Positions 20,105 through 30,309 of a stretch of DNA of 64,000 bases are shown one piece after another (the first letter of the stretch is position 1; the number at the start of each line of letters is the position of its first letter). Origin of the DNA: Pelagibacterales bacterium SAG-MED05. GTDB taxonomy: Bacteria > Pseudomonadota > Alphaproteobacteria > Pelagibacterales > Pelagibacteraceae. The DNA lies in contig JACWDC010000007.1 in the NCBI GenBank assembly GCA_014654415.1, forward strand, positions 1 through 64,000. The letters are read 5' to 3'. The notes under the pieces were generated by a model. That model had not been told where the DNA came from. It worked only from the letters and a program-made list of their open reading frames with translations, and did no database searches. The position numbers and the translations under genes are program-made.

Positions 20105-21171
20105 TAATTTTTAAAATTTGATAATATTTTTTTAAATACTAAAATTCCTTGTTTTACTTCATTTACATTATGCACTCTAAAAATCTGAACCCCTTGGGAC
20201 AACAAAAATAAAACAGAAGCAATAGTTCCTCCGAGTCTTTCCTTGCTATCATTAATACCTGATATTTGACTTATAAATCTTTTTTTAGAAGTTCCAACCA
20301 AAATAGGAAATCCAAGACTATGAAACAAAGATATCTTAGAAATTAAAGTCAAATTATGTTTCAAATTTTTACCAAAGCCAATGCCTGGATCTAAAATTAT
20401 TTTTTTATTATCAATTTTTTTTATACCTTTTTCAAAAAAATCATAGATATCCAATAAAACATCTTTATATTTTGGGCTCTTTTGCATTGTGTTAGGTGTG
20501 CCTTGCATATGATGAAGAACTTTTGCAATTTTATATCTTTTTAATTTTGATAACGATTGATCATCATAATTGAAACCTGAAACATCATTTATTAAATCAG
20601 TTCCATGTTTAATTGCCTTAATCATTACGTCTGATTTTCTTGTGTCTATAGATAGACATACATTCTTATGTTTTTTTTTAAAATTCTTTACAATTTTTTT
20701 AATTCTTTTCCATTCCCTATTTGTTAAAACTGTTTTTGAACCAGGTCTAGTTGACTCTCCCCCAATATCAATAATGTTTGCTCCAGATTTTATCATATTA
20801 TAAATATGATTTTTGGCTTTTTTCTGATTATTAAACTTTCCTCCATCAGAAAAACTATCTGGAGTTAAATTTAAAATTCCCATAATTGACGGCTCTAAAA
20901 AATTTACATTATTTAAAAAATTTTTTCTTTTCAAAATTATCTTTTTTAAATCTTGCTGAACTTTTTTTCTACAAGGAGTGCTTAGAGTATCAATTTTTTT
21001 TAAGGCAATTATCTTTGATAAAACTTTATTGTTTTTTCTTGAAATAACTTCAACTTTATCAAAAGCAATATTATTATTCCCACATAATGGTAGTGCTATT
21101 TTCTTTCTTATTAGTAGTTTTGCGTTAATGCCATAATAAAAATTACACGCTCTTGTGTAATATTTTGTCAT
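20104..21171 (-). CDS. folP: Dihydropteroate synthase with N-terminal extension
   Basis: This enzyme joins p-aminobenzoate to the pterin diphosphate in folate synthesis. The TIM-barrel part begins near residue 95 with IMGILNLTPDSFSDGG, followed by GANIIDIGGESTRPGS near residue 130 and ILDPGIGFGKN near residue 265. At 355 residues it is some 75-90 longer than E. coli FolP; the extra part is N-terminal, has no motif I recognise, and resembles the extended form found in other alphaproteobacteria. It lies 6 bp downstream of ftsH and overlaps glmM by 1 bp. Confidence 0.93.
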   Translation of the reverse strand: MTKYYTRACNFYYGINAKLLIRKKIALPLCGNNNIAFDKVEVISRKNNKVLSKIIALKKIDTLSTPCRKKVQQDLKKIILKRKNFLNNVNFLEPSIMGILNLTPDSFSDGGKFNNQKKAKNHIYNMIKSGANIIDIGGESTRPGSKTVLTNREWKRIKKIVKNFKKKHKNVCLSIDTRKSDVMIKAIKHGTDLINDVSGFNYDDQSLSKLKRYKIAKVLHHMQGTPNTMQKSPKYKDVLLDIYDFFEKGIKKIDNKKIILDPGIGFGKNLKHNLTLISKISLFHSLGFPILVGTSKKRFISQISGINDSKERLGGTIASVLFLLSQGVQIFRVHNVNEVKQGILVFKKILSNFKN

Positions 21172-21177
21172 GATTAT

Positions 21178-23074
21178 TTAGATTGCTGGTTTTGGCTTTA
21201 AACCTAATGAACCAAGAGCTGATGATGATTTGCCATCATCCCGATCATCCTCTTTAAAAGATCTCGTTGGTTTTATGTCTTTTAAGATTAAATCTCTTAT
21301 CTCATCGCCCGATAAAGTTTCATATATTAAAAGAGCTTTTGCTAATTTGTGAAGATCGTCAATTTTTTCTGAAAGAACTTTTTTAGCTCTTTCATAACCT
21401 TTATCTACAATTTTCTTTACTTCAGAATCGACTTTTTTGGCAGTTTCTTCTGACATGTTTTGTTGTTTTGTTACTGATCTGCCCAAAAATACTTCTTCTT
21501 CATTTTCCCCATATGCAATAGTTCCTAATTCTTCGCTCATTCCATACTTTGTTACCATATTTTTTGCCATTTTAGTTACCATGTCAATATCTGAAGAAGC
21601 TCCAGAAGTTACTTTATCATGTCCAAAAATTAATTCTTCTGCTATCCTGCCTCCCATAGCTACGGCTATATCGGAGTGCATTTTTTCTCTTGATACTGAA
21701 AGCTGGTCTCTCTCTGGAAGTCTCATAACCATACCTAAAGCTCTGCCTCTAGGTATAATTGTAGCTTTATGAATTGGATCAGATGCTTTTTCATTTAATG
21801 CAACAATAGCATGTCCCCCCCTCATGATAAGCAGTTAATTTTTTTTCATCTTCGGACATCACCATAGATCTTCTTTCTGCTCCCATCATTACTTTATCTT
21901 TAGCTTCTTCTACGTCTGACATCGTAACAACTCTCTTATTTTTTCTTGCTGCTAGCAAAGCTGACTCATTTATTAAATTCGCTAAGTCTGCACCAGAAAA
22001 TCCAGGTGTACCTCTAGCAATTGTTCTTAATTTTACATCTGGTCCAGTATTAATTTTTTTTACATGAACTTTTAAAATTGCTTCTCTTCCGATAATATCA
22101 GGATTCGCAACAACAACTTGTCTATCAAATCTACCAGGTCTTAACAAAGCAGGATCTAAAACATCAGGTCTGTTTGTAGCCGCAATTAATATTATACCTT
22201 CGTTTGTATCAAAACCATCCATTTCCACTAAAAGTTGGTTGAGTGTTTGTTCTCTTTCATCATTGCCGCCGCCAAGTCCTGCTCCTCTACTTCTTCCTAC
22301 TGCATCGATTTCATCAATAAAAATTATACATGGAGAATGTTTTTTTCCTTGCTCAAACATATCTCTAACTCTCGATGCTCCTACTCCTACAAACATTTCC
22401 ACAAAATCTGATCCTGAAATAGAAAAGAACGGAACGTTTGCCTCTCCGGCGATAGCTTTTGCTAATAAAGTTTTTCCAGTTCCTGGGGGACCTATTAATA
22501 AAGCACCTTTAGGTATTTTCCCTCCTAGTCTACTAAATTTTTTCGGATCTTTTAAAAATTCTACAATTTCTTCTACTTCTTCTTTTGCCTCTTCAACTCC
22601 TGCAACATCATTAAAAGTAACTTTTCCTTGGGCTTCATTCAATAATTTTGCCTTCGATCTTCCAAAACCCATTGCTCCACCTTTACCACCCTGCATTTGA
22701 CGCATGAAGAAAATCCAAACTCCAATTAGTAATAGCATTGGGAACCAAGAAAGTAAGATGCCTAAAAGTGATGGCATTTTATCTTCCAAGGGAGTAGCGG
22801 CTATGCTTATGTTCTGTTCTGATAATTTCTCAACTAAGTTTGGGTAATTTGGAGAATAAGTATTAAAAGTTTCTCCATCAGATAAAACCCCAGATATATT
22901 ATTTCCTTGAATTTTAACTTCGACTACTCTTCCCGCATCCACTTCGCTCATAAAAGTTGAGAAAGGAAGCTTATTTTTTTCAGAGTTTATTTTTTTAGGA
23001 TCTTGAAACATATTAAATAGCCCCACAGAAAGTAAGACTATAATTGCCCACATCACCAAATTTTTAAAATTCAT
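21178..23074 (-). CDS. ftsH: ATP-dependent zinc metalloprotease FtsH (single-base frameshift)
   Basis: This membrane-anchored AAA+ protease degrades damaged membrane proteins and regulators such as RpoH and LpxC. Two hydrophobic segments (about residues 5-21 and 103-125) flank a periplasmic loop; Walker A GPPGTGKT is at residues 195-202, with an intact Walker B and second region of homology. The reading frame breaks at a run of seven C on the plus strand (21815-21821): the upstream frame reads AYHEGG then goes wrong, and the downstream frame resumes [15 protein letters not shown]. Removing one base restores the zinc motif HEGGH (from about His417) and a protein of about 631 residues. Most likely a sequence error. 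Confidence 0.93.
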
Positions 23075-23157
23075 ATTATTTAAATAAACATTATTTTTAA
23101 TTTAACAAGAGTATATTAGAGAGAATTAAGTTGTAAATAAGACAAAATATATCACTT

Positions 23158-24193
23158 TTATGAAAATCTGTAATCTTTGTTCTCTTTTTGGAAAATTATA
23201 TGATTTTTTTCCCTAAAAATAATGCATCCGCCAAGAGTAAATTTTACATTTTTTTTTACTTTAATCAGGTTGATTAAGTTGATAATCTTTTTTCGATCGA
23301 GTTGTATAATAAGAATTGGTAAAATCTTTGATTACTCTCTTTAAAACCATAACTTTCATTTCTTGATTAATATTGTAAAATTTTTTTAGATCTATAAAAA
23401 TTTTTTTATTTTTCTTAATAATTATATCTTTATAAATTTTGTTAAAATAATAATCTAAAGTATCACGGCTAGAAGCTAGATTTTTAATTGATTGAAAAAT
23501 TCTATCATAATTAATTCCACTTGTTTCAAGTGAACTTTTCAAATTTCTTATTCTAGTCCTTAAATATTTGGTATTTCTATTAGTTGGATCTTTAAAATAC
23601 TTACCAAAGCTAATTTCTGAAATCTTTATTAACTGTTTTTTTTTAAAGTCTAGTAAAGGTCTTATTAACCTAATATTACCATTAATCTTATAAATTTGTT
23701 TCATTGAAGAGAGTCCTTGTAAGCCGCTACCTCTAGAAAGCCTGATAAAAAATGTTTCTACTTGATCTTCAAGATTGTGAGCGGTCAATATCATTTTGAT
23801 CTTTTTTTTTTTACAAAAATTTGCAAGAAGATTGTATCTAATTTTTCTCGCTTCACTTTGAATATTTTTTATAATAGTTTTTTTATTTTTTAGAATATTA
23901 AGGGTTATTTGATGTTTTTTTAATAGTTTTTTTACAGACTTTGCTTCATTAGAAGAATTTTTTCTTAAATTATGATCTACTAAAACATAATAAATTTTAC
24001 ATTTATTTTCATAGCTGTAGGCTTTTGCTAATGCAGTTAAAGCTAAGCTGTCTGGCCCACCTGATACAGCAATTAAAAAAAATTTTTTTTTAAATGAATT
24101 TAACTTTTTTTTAAATGAAAGATAAATATGAGATAATTCTTCGTAATTTTTAAAAGAATTTTTAAGAATTACATTTGAATTTTTTTTGCTCAT
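23158..24193 (-). CDS. tilS: tRNA(Ile)-lysidine synthetase (single-base frameshift near the C-terminus)
   Basis: TilS turns the anticodon C of tRNA-Ile(CAU) into lysidine so that it reads AUA. The PP-loop is AVSGGPDS (residues 42-49), followed by LVDHNLR near residue 73 and TAHNLEDQVETFFIRLSRGSG near residue 135. The uninterrupted frame stops after RSKKDYQLNQPD at 23261. Removing one base from the run of six T at 23288-23293 gives RSKKIINLINLIKV, then KFTLGGCIIFR, the usual TilS C-terminal domain, ending at 23158. It overlaps cpoB by 32 bp upstream. ATA codons are frequent here, so the gene is expected to be essential. Confidence 0.9.
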
Positions 24194-25130
24194 ACTGAGC
24201 TTTTTGTAACACAGACTTAGTTGCTTTTGGATATTCTTTTTTTACTCCAGATATCATTTTACAGCCTTGATCTTTTTCACCAAGTTGAACCATAGTAATA
24301 CCGAGTTTTAAAAGATTGTCAGGGGCTTTTTTACTTTTAGGATAATTTTGATATCCATCTAAATATGCGGTAGCTGCATCAGAGTAAAGTTGTCTAATCC
24401 TAAATGTCTCGCCATACCAATATTGAGCATTGCCTGCTAAATCATGATCTTTATTTTTTTGAATAAATTCTTTTAATGCAAATTCTGCAGTTTCATAATC
24501 TCCTATTTTCATAAAACTAACTGCAAATTCATATTGTTCTTGTGGAGGTTTGTCTGGCAACAAAGATTCTCTTTTTTCAGGTTCCTCTGTGATTACAGTT
24601 TGAGCGCTTTCAATAGAACTAGTTTGTTGTTCTTCCGGTAAATTAGAAACTGAATATCCTGGATTTGCACCAAAGTCAGCTGGTTGACTAGATCCTGGTA
24701 AAACTTTTTTTGTTTTTGTTTTTGTTTTTTTATTTTCAGTATCAAAATTTTCAAGGTCAGAAAATCTTAATTGATTGTCTGACTGAATTTTTGTAACGCG
24801 TGAAGACAGTTTATCTAACTTAAAATTAACCTCTTCGAATTTATTAGTAAGTTCTCTAAATTGATCTTCAATTTCATTTAATTTTAAAAGATGTTTTGTT
24901 AAAATATCTTCATTAAGCTCACTAGATTTCATTAAAGAAGAGCTTGAAGATATAGCGTCTGATTTTTGATATACAGCTTTCTCTAATGTTTTTAAATCTT
25001 TAGTTAAGACTTGGATTTGGTCGGCGACTGCTTGGATTAATACTTCCTCTTCCTCAGCTTTAAGAAAAGAATGAGATAAAGCTAATAATAGTATAAAAAA
25101 AATTAAGAAACTTTTTTTAATCAAGTCCAT
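24162..25130 (-). CDS. cpoB: Cell division coordinator CpoB (YbgF-like, Tol-associated)
   Basis: This is a periplasmic protein of 322 residues. A signal peptide is clear at residues 1-24 (hydrophobic core FLIFFILLLALSHSFL). A coiled-coil region follows at about residues 28-115, a low-complexity Lys/Thr and Pro/Ser linker to about residue 190, and a C-terminal TPR-type domain with QYEFAVSFMKIGDYETAEF, AQYWYGETFRIRQLY and TMVQLGEKDQGC. This is the YbgF/CpoB layout that links Tol-Pal to cell-wall synthesis. It lies downstream of pal but is separated from it by a strong terminator, so here it seems grouped with tilS. Confidence 0.9.
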   Translation of the reverse strand: MDLIKKSFLIFFILLLALSHSFLKAEEEEVLIQAVADQIQVLTKDLKTLEKAVYQKSDAISSSSSLMKSSELNEDILTKHLLKLNEIEDQFRELTNKFEEVNFKLDKLSSRVTKIQSDNQLRFSDLENFDTENKKTKTKTKKVLPGSSQPADFGANPGYSVSNLPEEQQTSSIESAQTVITEEPEKRESLLPDKPPQEQYEFAVSFMKIGDYETAEFALKEFIQKNKDHDLAGNAQYWYGETFRIRQLYSDAATAYLDGYQNYPKSKKAPDNLLKLGITMVQLGEKDQGCKMISGVKKEYPKATKSVLQKAQYEQKKFKCNS

Positions 25131-25157
25131 GATGAGTCTTTAAATATACAAAATGGC

Positions 25158-25198
25158 AAAAAAAAGACCCTTTAATAGTGTATTTATTAAAGGGTCTT
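25158..25198 (-). terminator. Intrinsic terminator after pal
   Basis: A perfect 13-bp inverted repeat (AAGACCCTTTAAT at 25164-25176 and its complement at 25186-25198, loop of 9 nt) is followed on the minus strand by a run of T ending at 25158. This is a textbook Rho-independent terminator for leftward transcription. It lies in the 83-bp gap between pal and cpoB, so it should end the tol-pal transcript. Confidence 0.93.
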
Positions 25199-25213
25199 AA
25201 ATTTTAAATAAAA

Positions 25214-25691
25214 TTAATTTACTTTTACTGTAACTGATCTTCTATTTTGAGACCAAGCTAAAGTACTAGACGCAGGATTAACAGGTTTTTCTTTTCCATA
25301 GCTAATCGTGGAAATCCTTTTTCCTGAAATTCCATAAGTCATTAAATAGTCTTTAGCGGCATTTGCTCTTCGCTCGCCTAAAGCTAAGTTATACTCTCTT
25401 GTTCCTCTTTCATCAGCGTGACCTTCTATTGTCACACTAAGCTTTTTTGTTTTTTCTCAGATATGTTGCTTGCTTTCTGAGAGTAGCTCTTGATGCTGTC
25501 GTTAAAGAAGATTTGTTCGTAGCAAAAAATACTCTGTCTGGAACACCAGAGGCTAAATATTTTACTGTTTCTTTTCCAGTATATACATCACCATCCATGT
25601 CTCCTGATTTTTTAGCTGTTGAACAAGCGCTTAAAATTAACGTTGTAAAAATTACTAAAAATATATTTTTTAAATTCGTGTTAAGTATCAT
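25214..25691 (-). CDS. pal: Peptidoglycan-associated lipoprotein Pal (single-base frameshift)
   Basis: Pal is an outer-membrane lipoprotein that binds peptidoglycan and TolB. The lipobox LSAC places the lipidated cysteine at about residue 23. The OmpA-like domain has [13 protein letters not shown], then [19 protein letters not shown] and the ending [13 protein letters not shown]. The frame breaks around two runs of six T (25443-25448 and 25450-25455). Removing one base gives [18 protein letters not shown] and one protein of about 158 residues, the normal length. A sequence error is the simplest cause. It closes the leftward tolQRAB-pal operon. Confidence 0.93.
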
Positions 25692-25768
25692 TTTTTCCCC
25701 TGGGTTGATTGTTGAAATATTTCAAATTATTAAACATTATTCAAGCTTAAATTACATAAAAAACACCC

Positions 25769-27106
25769 TCACTTTGATAATAAAGAAGACCAAGATGGGT
25801 CGGAAGCGTCAGTTTTTGTGGTCAGCCTTCTCTCGTTATAGCCTGTAATGTCTATTGACCAGAGCGTAGCTGAAAACCCTTCTCCCTTAGAACCAGCTTT
25901 GGTCTCTCTATAGAAAACTAAAACTCTTCCATTGGGAGACCAGGACGGGGCCTCTTGATAATAATTTTCTGTTAATAATCTTTCCCCTGAACCGTCGGTT
26001 CTCATTACTCCAATATAAAATCTTCCTTTTCGCATTTTCGTAAAAGCTATTAAATCTCCTCTAGGGGACCAAACAGGTGTTCCATATATTCCTTTTTCAA
26101 AAGTAATTCTTTTCACATTGCTTCCATCGCTTCTCATAACATAAAGCTGTTGAAGGCCGCTTCTGTCAGAATTAAAAGCAATATATTTTCCATCTGGTGA
26201 AAAAGACGGCGATGTATCAATTGATGAATGATTTGTTATTCTTTCAACTACTCTGGTTTCTAAATCCATTGTGTAAATATCTGAATTACCATCTTCTGCA
26301 AAACTCATTATTATCTTTTTCCCATCTGGAGAAAATCTAGGAGCAAATGTCATGCCTGGAAAATTCCCAACAACCTCTTGCTTGCCAGTTTCTATATCCA
26401 GTAAATAAACTCTTGGCATATTTCTAAAATAGGAAAGATATGTAATCATTTGATTAGTCGGATTAAATCTTGGAGTTAATACAAGTTCATTTCCTAATGT
26501 TAGATATTTTGTATTGGCACCATCTTGATCCATAATAGCTAATTTTTTTACTCTTTCGCTTTTTGGCCCTTTTTCAGAAACATAAATAATTCTTGTGTCA
26601 AAATACCCCTCTTCTCCTGTTAAACGTTCATATATTTTATCAGATATTATGTGAGCAACTCTTCTCCAATTAGATGGTGTTGTGGTGAAAGCTAAAGCTG
26701 TCATTTCTTTAGCAGCTGTTAGATCCCAAAGTCTAAATTCAACTTTTAATTTTCCATCTTTAACTAATAGTTTTCCCGTAACTAGTGCCTGTGCTTTGAT
26801 CAGTCTCCAATCTTCAAATCTTGGTTTTAGATGTGCAATATCAGGTTTTTGCACAAAAGCTTCTTTTTTTAATGGATTAAACAATCCTGTATTTTTAAAA
26901 TTTTTTTCAATAATTGTAGAAATATTGTTGCCTAACTCTTTAACTTTTATTCCCTCGTATTCAGCTGATTTTATATCGACATGTAAAGGTGAAACCGCAA
27001 TTGGTAAAGGATCTAAATTACCTCTAGTAATATCAACTTCTATTAAAGCATATAAAGAGTTTAGAGAAATGAAATACACCACTAAAGACAAAAATATTTT
27101 TTTCAT
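25769..27106 (-). CDS. tolB: Tol-Pal system protein TolB
   Basis: This periplasmic protein of 445 residues links Pal to TolA. It has a signal peptide at residues 1-20 ([19 protein letters not shown]), an N-terminal domain to about residue 160, and a C-terminal six-bladed propeller with repeats of the type [16 protein letters not shown] and [16 protein letters not shown]. The length is normal. It lies between tolA (1 bp apart) and pal. Confidence 0.95.
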   Translation of the reverse strand: MKKIFLSLVVYFISLNSLYALIEVDITRGNLDPLPIAVSPLHVDIKSAEYEGIKVKELGNNISTIIEKNFKNTGLFNPLKKEAFVQKPDIAHLKPRFEDWRLIKAQALVTGKLLVKDGKLKVEFRLWDLTAAKEMTALAFTTTPSNWRRVAHIISDKIYERLTGEEGYFDTRIIYVSEKGPKSERVKKLAIMDQDGANTKYLTLGNELVLTPRFNPTNQMITYLSYFRNMPRVYLLDIETGKQEVVGNFPGMTFAPRFSPDGKKIIMSFAEDGNSDIYTMDLETRVVERITNHSSIDTSPSFSPDGKYIAFNSDRSGLQQLYVMRSDGSNVKRITFEKGIYGTPVWSPRGDLIAFTKMRKGRFYIGVMRTDGSGERLLTENYYQEAPSWSPNGRVLVFYRETKAGSKGEGFSATLWSIDITGYNERRLTTKTDASDPSWSSLLSK

Positions 27107-27107
27107 A

Positions 27108-27914
27108 TTATCCTTTTAACATTTCTGTTGGATTAAAATTTAATTGCATATCTTTCCATTTTTCATATCCAGTAGGTGGAACTTTAAGAGGCTGACATAA
27201 TCTTATTGCTCTTAAAGCGCTTTCTGCTAATACTTTATAGAATTTTTGCCCAGGCCTATTCATTCTTTGGTGATCCAAAATTTCAGATTTCATTACGGTT
27301 CCATCTTGTTTTAATTTTAGTTTAATTCTAACTAACAAATCTTCATCATAAGGCAACCCAAGAGGTACGCTCCAACAGCCAAATATCTGAGCTCTTAAAG
27401 CATCTTCTTCTGATAAAGTTAACCCAGTAGCAAAAGAATTCTTAACACTGCTCTGAGTTAATTTGTCTATTTTATTTCTTTTTACTGCCTCCTCTTCTTT
27501 AGCTTTATCAATTAAAGCTGCTATTTGGTTTGTGTCTACAATTTCTTTTTTTTCAAATTCCGAAGACTGTCTAATTTGTGGCTCTATTTCCTCTGGATTT
27601 TGTTTCTTTTTAACTATTTGTTTTTTTTCTTTTTTTTCATCAGGCAAAGGAATTCTATCCGGCTTTTCTTTAGGTTTTGCTGACGGTGGTGCTTGTTCTG
27701 AAACTACTCTTTCTTCTTTCTTTTTTGTTTCTTCAATAATCTTTCTGGCTTTAGGAGCAAATGGGATATTCGTTTTGTCTGAAATTTGAATTAACTCAAC
27801 AGAAACTATAGGAGGCAGATCTACTGGCTGTCTAATCATGAAGGGCAAAGTTAAAACGGTTAATAAAATCATTATCGAGTGAAATATAAGAGAATAAATT
27901 AAACTTTTTGTCAT
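27108..27914 (-). CDS. tolA: TolA-like inner membrane protein
   Basis: This protein of 268 residues has one N-terminal membrane helix ([18 protein letters not shown]), a Lys/Glu/Pro-rich middle part (about residues 60-165) that would span the periplasm, and a C-terminal TonB/TolA-like domain with [19 protein letters not shown] and the ending [14 protein letters not shown]. That is the TolA layout, and it lies in the standard tolQ-tolR-tolA-tolB order. No separate TonB is seen in the window, so TolA or a TonB elsewhere would have to energise the BtuB-like receptor. Confidence 0.88.
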   Translation of the reverse strand: MTKSLIYSLIFHSIMILLTVLTLPFMIRQPVDLPPIVSVELIQISDKTNIPFAPKARKIIEETKKKEERVVSEQAPPSAKPKEKPDRIPLPDEKKEKKQIVKKKQNPEEIEPQIRQSSEFEKKEIVDTNQIAALIDKAKEEEAVKRNKIDKLTQSSVKNSFATGLTLSEEDALRAQIFGCWSVPLGLPYDEDLLVRIKLKLKQDGTVMKSEILDHQRMNRPGQKFYKVLAESALRAIRLCQPLKVPPTGYEKWKDMQLNFNPTEMLKG

Positions 27915-27921
27915 TTTTCAT

Positions 27922-28335
27922 TTAGTTTTTGTATGGCTCAGATATTAATGCGACTTTTGAAAAACCAGCGCCAGACAATGTTCCCATAACTTCTAGAACT
28001 CTACCGTAATTTATAGTTTTATCTCCTCGAACATAAATCCTTGTATCTGTTCTATTTTTTGCAATAGCTAAAAGTTTTGGAATAATTTTTTGATAATTAA
28101 CTTTATGTTCTTGAATAAAAACTTCACCTTTAGAATTAATAGTTATTGTTAATGGCTCTTGATCATCTGGTAGAGAATCTGCCGCGGACTCTGGTAAATC
28201 AACTTGAACACCTACTGTTAAAAGAGGCGCAGTCACCATAAAAATAATTAATAAAACTAACATAACATCAACGAACGGTGTTACGTTAATTTCACTCATA
28301 GGTTCATTTTTTGAGCGATTAAATTTAAAAGCCAT
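27922..28335 (-). CDS. tolR: Tol-Pal system protein TolR (ExbD family)
   Basis: This protein of 137 residues has a short cytoplasmic N-terminus, one membrane helix and a periplasmic domain. The N-terminal motif SEINVTPFVDVMLVLLIIFM contains the proton-path aspartate (about Asp23) conserved in TolR and ExbD. It forms the stator with TolQ and powers TolA. The tolQ gene ends 3 bp upstream and tolA starts 7 bp downstream on the same strand. Confidence 0.95.
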   Translation of the reverse strand: MAFKFNRSKNEPMSEINVTPFVDVMLVLLIIFMVTAPLLTVGVQVDLPESAADSLPDDQEPLTITINSKGEVFIQEHKVNYQKIIPKLLAIAKNRTDTRIYVRGDKTINYGRVLEVMGTLSGAGFSKVALISEPYKN

Positions 28336-28338
28336 TTT

Positions 28339-29019
28339 TTATATAATTGATAAAAATCTTTTTGAAAAGTTATCTATTTTCGAAATATATCTTTTGGAGT
28401 CACTGTTAAATTTATTATAAGCCACAACTGCTGGAATCGCGGCCAATAAGCCGAGAGCGGTTGCAAATAAAGCTTCTGCAATACCAGGGGCTACTATTGC
28501 TAAACTTGTATTTCTAGAAATTGCAATTGATTGAAAAGAATTCATGATTCCCCAGACTGTTCCGAATAATCCTATAAATGGCGCGGTAGATCCTACTGTT
28601 GCAAGAAAAGTAAAATTTTTTTCTATTTTTTTAATTTCATCATCTGTGGCAATTTCTAAAATACGTTCAACCCTTGCTGCTTGAACTGCAGATGATTGCC
28701 TTTTAGTTTTAATAACCTCATTCATTGCTGTTTTAAAAATTCTTGTTGCTGGATCTTTTGAATTAGTTGGAAGGTTATTATTAAAACCTTCTGCAGACTT
28801 TGCTTTCCAAAATTTTTTTTCAAAATCTTCTGTTGAAGCATTAATAGTTTTAAATAATTTAAATTTATCAAATATTAACGCCCATGAAAAAATAGAACTA
28901 GCAATTAAAAGAATGATAACAAATTTAACAACAAAATCAGCTCGTATAAAAAGTTTCCATAAAGAAAAGTCTGAGCTTCCACCTAAACCAACAACTTGAG
29001 CTGCTATTTCTTGTTCCAT
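28339..29019 (-). CDS. tolQ: Tol-Pal system protein TolQ
   Basis: This is a 226-residue MotA/TolQ/ExbB family membrane protein with three membrane helices: one near residues 30-50 and two in the C-terminal half. The family motif FLATVGSTAPFIGLFGTVWGIMNSF near residue 145 and GIAEALFATALGLLAAIPAVVAYN are present. With TolR it forms the proton channel of the Tol system that holds the outer membrane together during division. A 69-bp gap to the RuvC-like gene upstream probably holds the tol operon promoter. Confidence 0.96.
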   Translation of the reverse strand: MEQEIAAQVVGLGGSSDFSLWKLFIRADFVVKFVIILLIASSIFSWALIFDKFKLFKTINASTEDFEKKFWKAKSAEGFNNNLPTNSKDPATRIFKTAMNEVIKTKRQSSAVQAARVERILEIATDDEIKKIEKNFTFLATVGSTAPFIGLFGTVWGIMNSFQSIAISRNTSLAIVAPGIAEALFATALGLLAAIPAVVAYNKFNSDSKRYISKIDNFSKRFLSII

Positions 29020-29088
29020 TGAAGTTAAATACTTTTAGAATGTGTCATGAATTTGGCGCTTTTAAAGTTAAATATATGATTAACTTAT

Positions 29089-29580
29089 TTAATTACCTTC
29101 ATTTAATCTGGTCTCGCTATAGAATCTAGCTATTAAAATAGCATCTGATTTGTTTACATCTTTCTTTCTAGCTAGTTCATCTGATAATGAAGGATACATC
29201 TCTATTGCTTTAGTTCTGCTAGAGTCTTTTGATGAATTTATCAATTCAAAATGTTTTTTCCATTTCGATGGTCTTACAAAAAAGATTGGTAAACCTAAAG
29301 CCGCGCATACTCCTTTTATTGCTCCAAAAGTTTGGCCAAAATTAAACATACTAGTAACCCCTTGTCCTGGCATTGCGTTTACCTGCTCAACAACCACGGA
29401 CACTTCTTCATTTTCAGAGATATTGTCTCTGAGTAATTTAACCAATTGTGCACTGTTAAGTTGTCTTTTATTTTTTTTTCCCTCAGACATCACTGGTATT
29501 TCAAAAATACTAAGCACTTTATTGTTTTCTAAAATAGCTATTGCTCCACTTAATCCTGGGTCAATTCCTATAATTTTCAT
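29089..29580 (-). CDS. RuvC-like Holliday junction resolvase, phage-type subfamily
   Basis: This 163-residue protein has an RNase H-like fold. Acidic residues of the RuvC type are visible: Asp7 in GIDPGLSG, Glu65 in VVVEQ and an aspartate near residue 145 in NKSDAILIA. The middle block NAMPGQGVTSMFNFGQTFGA and KWKKHF is typical of the divergent RuvC-like nucleases seen in phages and prophages, and not of classical RuvC. It sits between yebC and tolQ, exactly where ruvC-ruvA-ruvB lie in many alphaproteobacteria, yet no ruvA or ruvB follow. It probably resolves recombination intermediates. Confidence 0.8.
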   Translation of the reverse strand: MKIIGIDPGLSGAIAILENNKVLSIFEIPVMSEGKKNKRQLNSAQLVKLLRDNISENEEVSVVVEQVNAMPGQGVTSMFNFGQTFGAIKGVCAALGLPIFFVRPSKWKKHFELINSSKDSSRTKAIEMYPSLSDELARKKDVNKSDAILIARFYSETRLNEGN

Positions 29581-29583
29581 AAT

Positions 29584-30307
29584 TTAATTTCCCAGATTAG
29601 CATTTGTATAAATATTTTGAACATCATCTAATTCTTCCAAAGACTCCAATATTTGAAAAACTTTTTTCACTTTGTTCTTTGTTTAAACTTAAATAACTAA
29701 TAGGTCTCCATTCTATGCCAGAGTGCAGGAAGTTGTCTAATTTCTTTTCAAATTCACTTTTAACTTTATAAAAATCCTCTTTTTCAGATATTACTTCGTG
29801 ATAATTATCTAAATTAAGACAATCTTTAGCTCCAGAATTCGTAGCCATTTCAAACATTTCTTCTTCGCTGCATTTTTTCTTATCTATGTGCAGAACTCCA
29901 CAATTATAAAACAAATGAGTAGTTGATCCAGACTCTCCAAGTCTACCTTCGTTTTTTTGCAAAATTGTCCTTATGCTTGCAGCAGATCTGTTTTTATTAT
30001 CTGTTAGTGTTTCAATTATAAAAGCAGTATTGAATGGTCCAAAACCTTCGTATCTTAAATTTTCATAGTTTTTATCACCGCTCATTTCTGATTTGCTTAT
30101 TGCTCGGAAAATATTATCTTTAGGCATATTTGCCTGCTTGGCTGCTTGAATGGCTGTTCTTAGCCTTGGATTCATATCGGGATCTTTGTCTCCTAATTTT
30201 GCAGAAACAGTAATTTCTCTAGAAAGCTTTGAAAAAATTTTTGATCTTTCTTTATCGGCACGACCTTTTTTGTGTTTGATTCCAGCCCAATGTGAATGAC
30301 CCGCCAT
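29584..30307 (-). CDS. yebC: YebC/PmpR family protein (single-base frameshift near the C-terminus)
   Basis: This is a member of the YebC/TACO1 family, proteins that help translation through difficult motifs or act as transcription regulators. The N-terminus MAGHSHWAGIKHKKGRADKE is diagnostic. The straight frame ends early at 29624 with GVFGRIR. Removing one base at the run of six T (29662-29667) gives KVFQILESLEELDDVQNIY and TNANLGN, the normal YebC ending, for about 240 residues. It lies 3 bp upstream of the RuvC-like gene and 2 bp downstream of ymdB. The yebC-ruvC adjacency is common in bacteria. Confidence 0.92.
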
Positions 30308-30309
30308 AT

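Noticed and set aside
22239-22700. Plus-strand open frame of 153 codons
   Set aside because: It lies antisense inside the AAA domain of ftsH, is Ser/Pro-rich and has no recognisable motif.
21178-23074. ftsH as two separate genes or a true pseudogene
   Set aside because: The break falls inside the zinc-site codons, both halves are otherwise perfect, and six other genes show the same kind of single-base excess.
26682-27119. Plus-strand open frame of 145 codons over tolB
   Set aside because: Antisense shadow of tolB; no motif and no ribosome-binding site.
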